This document shows, one piece after another, positions 47,997 through 56,066 of a stretch of DNA of 64,000 nucleotides (the first letter of the stretch is position 1; the number at the start of each line of letters is the position of its first letter). Source of the DNA: Tritrichomonas foetus (lineage: Eukaryota > Parabasalia > Tritrichomonadida > Tritrichomonadidae); NCBI GenBank assembly GCA_001839685.1, contig MLAK01000775.1, positions 1 to 64,000 of the forward strand, written 5' to 3'. Both the position numbers and the translations under genes were made by a program. The notes below the pieces were generated by a model. That model did not search any database. It saw only the letters and a list, made by a program, of their open reading frames with translations, and was not told the DNA's origin.

Positions 47997-48905
47997 TCAA
48001 AAAGTACTAAATAAAGTGGTAAATGGCACAAACCCGTCAGCAAATTCGATTGGTTTCGGTTCCAAAATCTGAGCTCGACAAATTGGACAAGAGTTATGGT
48101 CCTTTAGCCATCTGTAGGCACATTTATAGCAGAAAATGTGGCCACAGCCAAGTGCAACAGGTTCCTCGGGTTTATCCTGGCAAATAATACAATCATCTTC
48201 TACTTCAGATTCATTTACATGCCTGTATGTAGCTCTCCTGTTGAATGTGTAATCGCGAATAACTGATCCAAGATCGCCGAGAAGCCAAAGTTGGAGAAAA
48301 CACTTCATGACTAAATAAGTGTGACACCAAAATGGCTTCTTTGCATTAAACAAATCCTCCAATGAGCGTGGACTAATCCCACAAAAATATCCGAGCCAGG
48401 CAGGCAAGACTACAATATTTCGAATGATGATGAAAACTCTCTGAAACACGCCAAAAAAGCCTCGACGTGTGACTTTAAAGCTAAATAAACCTGTTCCAAG
48501 AAGAATGCACTTCAATGTTGAGCCGATCATAAATACGATAAATGATTCGAGGAGACTGATCATGTATGTCGAAAATAGGTTATTATCTGGAACTATTTTT
48601 GGTGAGTCGAGTATGAAAAAACCTAAAACGATCGCTGCGATTAACAAAATGCTATATGGAATTAAGAAATAAGGAACCTTCCGGAAATACGAACTTGATA
48701 CGGCCATTTTAACCATGACGTCCTTTAGTTGATTTTCAATAAAAAGATACGTGAAAATGTAGCCAGCTACGATTGCGATAATTTTGAAATGCTCGCAAAG
48801 GGATCGCCCAATAAAAACGACGAGCATCATGAGGGCAAACATTGCGTATGTTCGTGGGAATTTCTCGTTGATGTCCCAAGGACTTCGATAAACAGTTGTT
48901 TCCAT
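47997..48905 (-). CDS. RING-finger membrane E3 ubiquitin ligase (RNFT-like)
   Basis: 302 residues from ATG 48905 (METTVYRSPWDINEKFPRTY); the frame extends upstream only from a TTG. Five or six transmembrane segments (about 22-200: MFALMMLVVFIGRSL, IIAIVAGYIFTYLF, YFLIPYSILLIAAIVLGFFI, LLESFIVFMIGSTLKC, VFIIIRNIVVLPAWLGYF). A C3HC4 RING is near the C-terminus: CIICQDKPEEPVALGCGHIF, then C-YKC-AYRWLKDHNSCPICR. All eight metal ligands are present. The layout resembles RNFT1/2, ER ligases for membrane-protein quality control; substrate and compartment are inferred. Confidence 0.85.
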   Translation of the reverse strand: METTVYRSPWDINEKFPRTYAMFALMMLVVFIGRSLCEHFKIIAIVAGYIFTYLFIENQLKDVMVKMAVSSSYFRKVPYFLIPYSILLIAAIVLGFFILDSPKIVPDNNLFSTYMISLLESFIVFMIGSTLKCILLGTGLFSFKVTRRGFFGVFQRVFIIIRNIVVLPAWLGYFCGISPRSLEDLFNAKKPFWCHTYLVMKCFLQLWLLGDLGSVIRDYTFNRRATYRHVNESEVEDDCIICQDKPEEPVALGCGHIFCYKCAYRWLKDHNSCPICRAQILEPKPIEFADGFVPFTTLFSTF

Positions 48906-49421
48906 GGTGATTGAATCGAAAAATATGAAATCGAGATAAAAATTAAAAACATGTTTACGAGTAATTGAATAACCCAAAAGTAATCGATATAGAAATTCTA
49001 TTGAAAAATGGCTTTATAACGTTTGACTTTTGAATAATAATTATTTAACTTTTTATGTGATTTACACAATCTTACTTTGAATATTGCGAAGATTCGTCTT
49101 CTTTCCAATTTCATTTATTTTGTCACATACAAAGAATGAACAATGATTTTCTCGGAATAAATATATTTTCATGGTTCTTATGGTAATATATATGTGCATT
49201 TATTTTCAAAGGCTTCTTAATCTCCAGTATTGCCGAAGACAGTTTCAAATTTTCCTAAAATCAAAAACGTGTGGAAAATAATCGTTTGACTTTGAATTTT
49301 GTGAATATTGAAATGGATGCACCACTTTTTCAATATCGACATGTTGAATGACTTTTTGAGAAACAACATCATGGAAAAAGTGACATGGAGAAAATTTTAA
49401 AATTTTGGCGGAAATTTTCTT
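48906..49421. other. Divergent intergenic region
   Basis: Contains CACTTTTTCAATATCG (about 49323-49338), GACTTTTTGAG (about 49350) and the AAAAAGTG element before the WD40 gene: three variants of one motif in 60 nt. Confidence 0.45.
49375..49382 (+). promoter_or_regulatory. AAAAAGTG element upstream of WD40 gene
   Basis: Lies 39 nt before ATG 49422. The clustered CACTTTTT and GACTTTTT copies 25-50 nt upstream make this the densest occurrence in the window. Confidence 0.4.
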
Positions 49422-51383
49422 ATGACGACAGAGAAACCGGAGCAACGTTATTTCCCGTCAGAAACTGAGCTTTCGGTTTTAATCCCCAAGTTAAAAGAAT
49501 ACTTTACATATCCAGAACGAAGCACCGATCGTAAAACAGTTGTCAATCAAACATATGATATGGTTAAAGACTTAGCAGACCATTGGAATGTTGGCAAAAT
49601 TCGATTATGGTTTAACAACAATAAAAATATTTATATCGGAAAAGATCCACGACGAATTCCAACGCCAATATTAAAACCGGACAAACTTGAAGATCCAAAC
49701 AAATGCTTCAAAATTGAAATAAATCCAACACCAATTAATGCGCCATCACCTTTACCATTTCTATCAATTGCATCAAATTCTATTCAAAAAAATGAATCAT
49801 CATCATTAAAATTCAATTTTTTTACAACACCAGAAATAAGCAATACAAATACATCAAATTCTCAATTTCCTGATGATTTGGATATGCCTGATGTTCCTGA
49901 CATTTCGGCAGAAGGTAATTTCGATGAAATGAAGTTTCAACATTATAAAGCTCTTCGATTAATGTATAACGCAATTAGTAAAATCAGCTCTGAAAGTCCA
50001 AGCAGGAGAGTGAAGTATCAATCTATTGCTGAAGATAGAATGACACAAATTTTAACACAAATGCATGATCATTTAAATTTAAAAGACATTTGCACCAACG
50101 ACTCATCAAAAACTTGTAAAAGAGTCATGACAAGCGGCTCAAAAAACATACAAAGACAATATTCACAACAAACTGGAACTTATGCAGAAGATAAACTCTC
50201 AAAAACAATGGCTGTTGAATTTGAAGAAACTTGCGAAAATGTTTTCATTCCAAAAAATTTACACCAGCTATTTCAACCAAGTGAAAAAATTTCCAAAAAT
50301 TTATCTTTTATTCTACGAGGTGAATGTGAAACTGAAACCATCCAACTTTCTGAATCGGTTGAATGTGTTGCGATTTCTTCAAAAGGCGATCTTGCTTATG
50401 TTTATTTAAGTAATTCTTTACGTGCTCATGTTTTACACCTCTCGACTTTATCAATACCAGAAAATCAATTTAATGTATCAGAATGCGATATTTCAAAAGA
50501 AAACAGAGTTGAAAAAGAAGTAGTGACTGGATTTTTCTGGGGAGCTACTTCAATGTATTTTGATGAAATTGATAATCGAATTTATGTTGTTGGTGATTGT
50601 CGAATAAAATGCTTTGATGCATCTAATTTAACTCTACTTGACACTTTTTTGGCGTCAGGCGCTACTTTAGTAGCATCCTCTTGTTTAACTGTCAAGCATA
50701 ATGATGAATCTTCCTATCTAGTATTCGGATCAAAAGGCATCATTGCTTTGTGGAACATAAATAAAGAACGGCCTAACCGCCAATCAAGTTGTAAAACTCA
50801 TTCATACGAAGATATTGCTAAATCACAAGAATTGGATTTGTCGTTAATTGAATGGACTCGAGGAAGACCACCAGAATCTTCATACAAACCTGAAAATTCT
50901 GTCCAAAATATAACTTCTATTTGTTCCATGGGAGATTTTATTATTTTTGCTTCTGATCATCATCATTCAATTCATATTCTTGATAACGAGTGTAAAAATA
51001 TTATTGGCCGTTTAGTTGGCCATGTTGGAGGAATTACTAAATTGCTTCCAATTAACTCAAATATGTTATTGTCTGCATCAAAGGATTGTACTATGAAAAT
51101 CTGGAATATTGAAAATATGTGTGCAACGCATCATGTGATTAGACATGCAGGTCCTATTTCTGCACTTTTTGGGATCTTAAAATTTGAAAATGTAGAATTC
51201 ATGTTTTCTAGCGGAAAAGACTCTACAATTCGGGGATGGAATCTAACTCGTGCAATATCTACTTTTGAAATAAGACTAAAAGAACAAGAAGTTCCAATTG
51301 AACTTAGATATATCGAAAATAAACATGAACTGATTGCATTTATGTCAAATGAAATTAAGATATACAAGTTCAAAAAAGAATGA
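49422..51383 (+). CDS. Homeodomain-like plus WD40-repeat protein
   Basis: 653 residues. N-terminal helical domain (about 10-70): FPSETELSVLIPKLKEYFTY, then VNQTYDMVKDLADHWNVGKI-RLWFNNNKN; the last phrase mirrors homeodomain helix 3 (VQ-x-WFQNRR/K). A low-complexity Pro/Asn/Ser linker (about 85-160) and a helical segment follow. From about 300 there are WD40-like blades: VECVAISSKGDLAYVYLSNS; LVGHVGGITKLLPINSNMLL, then SASKDCTMKIWNIENM; SGKDSTIRGWNL. One module reads DNA (inferred) and the other binds partners, suggesting a transcription or chromatin factor. An alternative is that the N-terminal domain is a non-DNA-binding LisH-type helix bundle. Confidence 0.7.
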   Translation: MTTEKPEQRYFPSETELSVLIPKLKEYFTYPERSTDRKTVVNQTYDMVKDLADHWNVGKIRLWFNNNKNIYIGKDPRRIPTPILKPDKLEDPNKCFKIEINPTPINAPSPLPFLSIASNSIQKNESSSLKFNFFTTPEISNTNTSNSQFPDDLDMPDVPDISAEGNFDEMKFQHYKALRLMYNAISKISSESPSRRVKYQSIAEDRMTQILTQMHDHLNLKDICTNDSSKTCKRVMTSGSKNIQRQYSQQTGTYAEDKLSKTMAVEFEETCENVFIPKNLHQLFQPSEKISKNLSFILRGECETETIQLSESVECVAISSKGDLAYVYLSNSLRAHVLHLSTLSIPENQFNVSECDISKENRVEKEVVTGFFWGATSMYFDEIDNRIYVVGDCRIKCFDASNLTLLDTFLASGATLVASSCLTVKHNDESSYLVFGSKGIIALWNINKERPNRQSSCKTHSYEDIAKSQELDLSLIEWTRGRPPESSYKPENSVQNITSICSMGDFIIFASDHHHSIHILDNECKNIIGRLVGHVGGITKLLPINSNMLLSASKDCTMKIWNIENMCATHHVIRHAGPISALFGILKFENVEFMFSSGKDSTIRGWNLTRAISTFEIRLKEQEVPIELRYIENKHELIAFMSNEIKIYKFKKE

Positions 51384-51856
51384 ACATTTGTACTTTTTTG
51401 ATCTTTTCTCAAATTCTAGAAAGAAATGTTGCACGAAAGATTAGTTGTCTTTGAATTTTTCTGTTTTGTTTTTAATAAATGTTCAAATACGTATTTCCAC
51501 TCATCCAAATTTTCTATCTTCATTAACATGAAATATTTGATTAACTGGGAGATATTCATTGTTTTTATAAATCTTTAGATTCGACGATTTTGAAAGATTG
51601 ATAATTTATAAATGAATTTCATAGAAATCTCCAAATTATGAGTCTTATTGAGCATATTAATTTGCTCTATCTTTCTAGCAACATCATTATTAAACATTTT
51701 TCTTGATTTATAAAGTAAAAAAGGATAGTTTTAATAAAATCAAAAAAGAGAAAAATATGAATAACATCATTTTGTTTTATTTTAAATAAAAACATATAAT
51801 TCGCATAAACTCGAAAATTATTATATATGTCTAAAATCACAAGTTTCCATTATAAA
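51384..51856. other. Convergent intergenic spacer
   Basis: About 470 nt of AT-rich spacer, nothing supportable. Confidence 0.45.
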
Positions 51857-52531
51857 TTACAGAACTAATGTTGGTTGGTCCTGTTCAACAATTTCAAATG
51901 CTTCATCATTTTCATTATTATCTGTTTTCTTACATGTGCAGCAGTCGCAGCATGGTCCGAACCAAGAATGATTAACGAATGCAACTTGTGCAGTTTTAGA
52001 AAATTTCTGGGAAATTCCAATAATAAAGCAAATAAATGACGGAATCACAATAATAGTACCAATTAAAATATATAAACCACGAATAATGATATCAAATCGA
52101 CCGCCAAGGCCGGCAATAAGAAAAGATGCAGCAATCATCAATGGAACAGCACTCCAAAATGTGAAGATGAATCCTTCATTTGCTGTAGCTTCTTCCTCAG
52201 AGTGAAGTGAAACTAACTCAACTTGAGAATTATTTTTCAGACCAACCTCTCCAAAAGTTAGAGTAGATTCATATAATCGATGATTATACATAAGAAGAAG
52301 GTTAAACTGGCTTAAATTATAAGTTGCTTTAAATCTTTTCATAAATGATTCGATTTTTTCATTCTTTTTAACTGTGCAGGCGAATTGCTGAATGGTTATG
52401 ATTTTTCCGGTTTTTAATGGATCGACGAGAGAAGCTGAAACAAAGATATTAAATTCTGTAAGGGATGCAAGATTAATATAATCTTCTTGACGATCGCTGA
52501 TTCGAAGCCTATCAAGAATTTGATGAGACAT
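51857..52531 (-). CDS. Ubiquitin-like-domain membrane protein with Cys-rich tail
   Basis: 224 residues. A ubiquitin-like fold at about 28-108 (IITIQQFACTVKKNEKIESF, then LSQFNLLLMYNHRLYESTLT, GLKNNSQVELVSL), resembling UBL domains in TMUB/HERP-type proteins. Two transmembrane segments: FTFWSAVPLMIAASFLIAGL and GLYILIGTIIVIPSFICFII. The cytosolic tail has a CCDCCTCKK cluster (candidate palmitoylation or metal site) and ends acidic. TMUB/HERP proteins work in ER-associated degradation, a fitting partner for the RING protein 4 kb away, though that link is speculative. An initiator-like TCATTTT directly precedes the ATG. Confidence 0.65.
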   Translation of the reverse strand: MSHQILDRLRISDRQEDYINLASLTEFNIFVSASLVDPLKTGKIITIQQFACTVKKNEKIESFMKRFKATYNLSQFNLLLMYNHRLYESTLTFGEVGLKNNSQVELVSLHSEEEATANEGFIFTFWSAVPLMIAASFLIAGLGGRFDIIIRGLYILIGTIIVIPSFICFIIGISQKFSKTAQVAFVNHSWFGPCCDCCTCKKTDNNENDEAFEIVEQDQPTLVL

Positions 52532-52551
52532 AAAATGACGATTTCGGAATT

Positions 52552-52559
52552 AACTTTTT
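52552..52559 (-). promoter_or_regulatory. AAAAAGTT element (ubiquitin-like membrane gene)
   Basis: Coding-strand AAAAAGTT 20 nt before ATG 52531; the initiator-like TCATTTT (52538-52532) lies between. This gene has both motifs in the order element, initiator, ATG. Confidence 0.45.
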
Positions 52560-52756
52560 GAATAAAATGTAATGTAAATTAGTGAATTTTTTCATTGATG
52601 AGCTTTTTCATAAATCTTTGAATCGACACCAAGATAGACTGTGAATCGACACCAAGATTTCAATCACAAGATTATGGACAATGTATATATATAAGTAGGA
52701 AAAATTGTGATGACCATCCTCTAGAAGCAAGTTAGCATGAAATACTTCATAATAAA

Positions 52757-52839
52757 TTGCGATATGTTTTACCGTGAACACTTAAGGTCAAATAAAAAGT
52801 CAAATTAACAAAAAGTGTTCGCAGTAAAACTGATCGCAA
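52757..52839. repeat. Hairpin repeat element, copy A
   Basis: Arms of 27 nt (52757-52783 and 52813-52839) are inverted repeats with four mismatches by eye, starting TTGCGAT and ending GAACACTT. The 29-nt loop holds AAGGTCAAATAAAAAGTCAA. The right arm includes AAAAAGTG. Confidence 0.7.
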
Positions 52840-53630
52840 TATATAACAACAATCTTTTGGAATCTTGATCATAACAAAGCAGTCTATATAAATGCCATTT
52901 AAATTACATTATATAGTATAATTTATTTCTTTTCTTTGGTTTTACAATAAATTTTCAATCATATTCTCTGTGATTGATATGATATTTTTGGTCATCGAAC
53001 ACAATTTTGTTATGAAACGAAGATTTAGAAGGAATAATAAAAATTCAACTGTTTACAAGAACTGTGATATTTCAAGTTACTCTAACTTTATGAAAACAAT
53101 GATAATTCGCTTTTTCCAAGGGTTTTATTCATTAGTAGGATAATTTCTTATTTGCTTTCAAAAATATATTTAATTATCCGAATTCTCACAGAAGGATAAT
53201 GATATCCTTGACATTTTTCTTTTCAAAAAGTGAATTGGGAAAGCTTGTCACTTCATTTCAATAAATTTGCCATATCTTGATTACATACTCTCTGAAAAAG
53301 TTTCATTGGACACAAATGAAACATTTCATTGAAAAACATCTGGCAAGTAATAAAGGAACGAAAAAATCACACTGAATGAAAAATATGGTGATGTGAAACA
53401 ACCATAATTTTAACCAAAAAATGCTTTGGGGAATCATGTTATTTTCTTTTCTTTTTTTTTTTCTCCCCCTTTATTGACATGGTATTGAAGAAATAACATT
53501 TGATTTTCGCCTGGCAGAGTTTCTAACAAAATTCGCATTTTTTGAATCTGCGAATTGTTTTTTGGTGAAAAATATTCATATAAATTGGCCTTTAGTAAAG
53601 GTCAATTAATTCACAAACTATAACTTGGAT

Positions 53631-54278
53631 TTAGCAATATTCTTTTGATACTTCGATAACTTTTTTCACATAAGTAACAATTTTATTGAAGTCTTTCTGT
53701 ACATTACTTGACCTTTCATAAATTGCAGAAGGTGGTAACAATTCAGAATTGTCAATTTCCAAACCAGGAAATTTTTGTTGAATAATTTTCTGTAAAAAAA
53801 GCATAGATTCATTATATAAAGCAGTTGCTTTCTTTCTCACAATAATAACTTTCCTTTTTCCATTTTCAATGTGTTTATCAATTTCTTTTCTATCATTTTG
53901 ACATTTCTTCAAGACTTTGTCATAATTTTCTTTTTCTTTATTCAACTCTTTTTGTAAGATTGAAATCTGGTCATCGAAATTTTCATATTCAAAATTAGGA
54001 ATTTCAGAAATTTTACTGAGTTCTAATTCTAATTCTGAGATTTTTTTATGATATTCTTTAGATTCATTTTTGATGGCTTGAAAATCAGCAAATTCAATAT
54101 GTTTATGCTGCTGCTTTTCCATGTTTGCTTGTAAAACTTTATTCCGAATTTGATCAATCATATCTTGTTTGACAATATCGCAGTAATATTTTACATCACT
54201 TCCAGAGAGGCTGCTTGAGGGATCTGGAAGAAAGTCGTACATAAAAGCAGGTCGTGGGATTGGTTGTGGAAAATTCAT
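53631..54278 (-). CDS. Coiled-coil protein of 215 residues, unknown function
   Basis: Start at ATG 54278 (MNFPQPIPRPAFMYDFLPDP); the frame continues up only from a TTG. Pro-rich head (1-25), helical region, then a coiled coil (about 60-160: ISELELELSKISEIPNFEYE; ILQKELNKEKENYDKVLKKC) and a helical C-terminus. The size and layout (short head, central coil, small globular end) recall kinetochore or septin-type accessory proteins, with no specific motif to prove it. Confidence 0.65.
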   Translation of the reverse strand: MNFPQPIPRPAFMYDFLPDPSSSLSGSDVKYYCDIVKQDMIDQIRNKVLQANMEKQQHKHIEFADFQAIKNESKEYHKKISELELELSKISEIPNFEYENFDDQISILQKELNKEKENYDKVLKKCQNDRKEIDKHIENGKRKVIIVRKKATALYNESMLFLQKIIQQKFPGLEIDNSELLPPSAIYERSSNVQKDFNKIVTYVKKVIEVSKEYC

Positions 54279-54307
54279 AATGTGATATGGCAAAAAATAA
54301 GATATTG

Positions 54308-54315
54308 AAAAAGTT
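54308..54315 (+). promoter_or_regulatory. AAAAAGTT element upstream of the 215-aa coiled-coil gene
   Basis: Lies 29 nt before ATG 54278, reverse to the gene. Confidence 0.35.
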
Positions 54316-54360
54316 TGTATGGCATACAATAAATTTCACAAATCCCAAAGCTCAATAGTT

Positions 54361-54421
54361 CAAAAATTGTGTACTATAGAATTATGCAGGATTCTGTGAC
54401 TATGTAAGTACACAATTTGTG
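54361..54421. repeat. 15-bp inverted repeat with 31-nt loop
   Basis: CAAAAATTGTGTACT (54361-54375) pairs with AGTACACAATTTGTG (54407-54421) with one mismatch; the loop has an inner AGAAT/ATTCT pair. It sits 83-143 nt upstream of the neighbouring coiled-coil start. Confidence 0.6.
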
Positions 54422-55200
54422 GTACTATCAAATTCAATTGGATTGCCTCTTTTTCTCGATCTTAGTTAGTCGGACATATGACCTCACAAATATTTTATCA
54501 ATAATTACTATTATATAGTTATTGTGCCTATTCATCTGCATAATGTCCAAAAGTTAAGCTTGAAATTCACTTTTAGAATTGATGTTTGGTCAGTAATCTT
54601 TATTAAATATGGTTGTCATGCAGAGGTTGAATTTATACATGAATTTATTTATCAAATTCTTTGAAAGATCAGAAATTTTCATTTTTTGTTTTTTTCCTTC
54701 TCTCTCACTTTACACCTTGAGAAAAATATGTTTTCTGAACATTTTAAAATGTTCTCCTCTTTCTGACAAATGTATTGGGGAGATGTTCATAAACTCGAGT
54801 TGATGAGTAAAACTTTTTATAATATTTATGTTGCTATATTTTATGAATGTTATTGTTGTATTTATATAAAGGATGATTTCATTCATTTGGTGACCATCAA
54901 TTGTTCACATTTTTATGATAGTAGTAATGAAAAATATTCCTTTGCTGAGAATTTTGTTATCATGATTGGCAATAGAAATTGTTATCATATTTCATTGAGT
55001 ATTTTCATGAACTGTTGATGTTGCAGCATTGTGTCAGTATCACTATCATAGATATTGTTGTAGAAAAAGATGGAAATTGACAAAATCGATGATTCACAAG
55101 AAGCATGCCTAATATCAAGAATAGAGGGGAAAAAAATGATTATGGGTACAAATAAGATAAAAAATGTTGAAACATACAGTATTTTTAGTATATATACATA

Positions 55201-55887
55201 TTATGGTGTTCTTGCCATTGCGGCCGAGTTGATAGGGGATATCAAAAATAAAAGCATAAATTGGATCACAAAATTGAAGAAATGCCAAATTGTGATTAAT
55301 GTGGCAAATATTTTATTTATTAATTGGCCACACCGATAGCATACAATTAGGTATCCAATTCCAATAATGCCTGTTCCAGGAATTCCAACCAAAATAAAGA
55401 AGAATATAAATATAGTGAAAAATTGAAAAGGTATGAGGGTAGGATTTGGCCGTTCATCCCTAATCGCACAATATAACGGATAATATTGACCATAAACCAA
55501 AGCAGCAGGACAAATAATTAAAATAAATAATGATAATACAATTTCCCTCCACATAACGATCATACTGGATTCAATTTGACCACTGAAACATTCAGCAATA
55601 AGTGTCAGTAACGTTACCAAAAAAAATGAGCTAGTTTCGTTATAGCAAAGTCGGGTTATGAATGAATATTTTTGAGGTATTTCAAGATTGATGCTATGAT
55701 AAACGATTGGGAAAACTGAAGGGAAATTTGGTTTTTTGCCAGTGGTGTCTGTAATAGGCAATGATTCTGAAATATTATTAGTTTCGAAAAGCGAATCGTT
55801 CTGCTGAACATAATCTGGTGTCGAATCGAAGGGATTTGGGAGAGCAACTTTCTGCTCAATCATTAGAGAATTGTTAGTATCATCCAT
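55201..55887 (-). CDS. Secretory carrier membrane protein (SCAMP)
   Basis: 228 residues from ATG 55887 (MDDTNNSLMIEQK). The N-terminal cytosolic part has an EH-domain-binding NPF (ALPNPFDSTPD). The SCAMP start KKPNFPSVFPIVYHSINLEI, then P-QKYSF, matches the family's N-W-P-x-F-x-P-x-x-x-x-x-I-x-x-E-I-P. Four transmembrane segments follow. The loop between the second and third has YGQYYPLYCAIRDERPNPTL, the equivalent of W-Y-R-P-L-Y-x-A-x-R, and the fourth region GIPGTGIIGIGYLI fits. SCAMPs recycle between the trans-Golgi and endosomes. The N-terminal NPF count is reduced to one. Confidence 0.82.
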   Translation of the reverse strand: MDDTNNSLMIEQKVALPNPFDSTPDYVQQNDSLFETNNISESLPITDTTGKKPNFPSVFPIVYHSINLEIPQKYSFITRLCYNETSSFFLVTLLTLIAECFSGQIESSMIVMWREIVLSLFILIICPAALVYGQYYPLYCAIRDERPNPTLIPFQFFTIFIFFFILVGIPGTGIIGIGYLIVCYRCGQLINKIFATLITIWHFFNFVIQFMLLFLISPINSAAMARTP

Positions 55888-56013
55888 TTGATTAATAATC
55901 AATGCGACCAATTATTACTTGAAATAATCGATTTTTGGTTGGCGTAAAGCATTGAAAATATGATCTTTTGATTAAGGTTGTTTTACAGTGTTAGCATTGA
56001 TATACATGTTATC

Positions 56014-56021
56014 AAAAAGTG
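56014..56021 (+). promoter_or_regulatory. AAAAAGTG element upstream of the 877-aa coiled-coil gene
   Basis: Lies 45 nt before ATG 56067, and 126 nt upstream of the divergent SCAMP start, so it may serve either gene. Confidence 0.35.
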
Positions 56022-56066
56022 AAAAGAAAGATTTTTCTATCTTAAACGTATAGAAAGATTTTAGAG

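Larger units (their letters stand above)
52532..53630. other. Long intergenic region with duplicated 14-mer, hairpin element and a weak small ORF
   Basis: ATCGACACCAAGAT at 52622-52635 and 52645-52658; hairpin element 52757-52839; a 54-codon frame 52980-53144 (+; MIFLVIEHNFVMKRRFRRNN) with modest coding character; AAAAAGTG at about 53225 and AAAAAGTT at about 53295 not attached to a gene. Nothing else supportable. Confidence 0.4.
54279..55200. other. Intergenic with an inverted repeat; weak ORFs only
   Basis: A 15-bp inverted repeat at 54361-54421 and the AAAAAGTT element at 54308. Plus-strand frames at 54609-54803 and 54770-55018 lack coding character (Phe/Tyr/Ile-rich), and I do not call them genes. 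Confidence 0.4.

Noticed and set aside
54609..55339. Plus-strand frames of 64, 82 and 89 codons
   Set aside because: Composition is that of AT-rich spacer, they overlap one another, and the last is antisense to the SCAMP gene.
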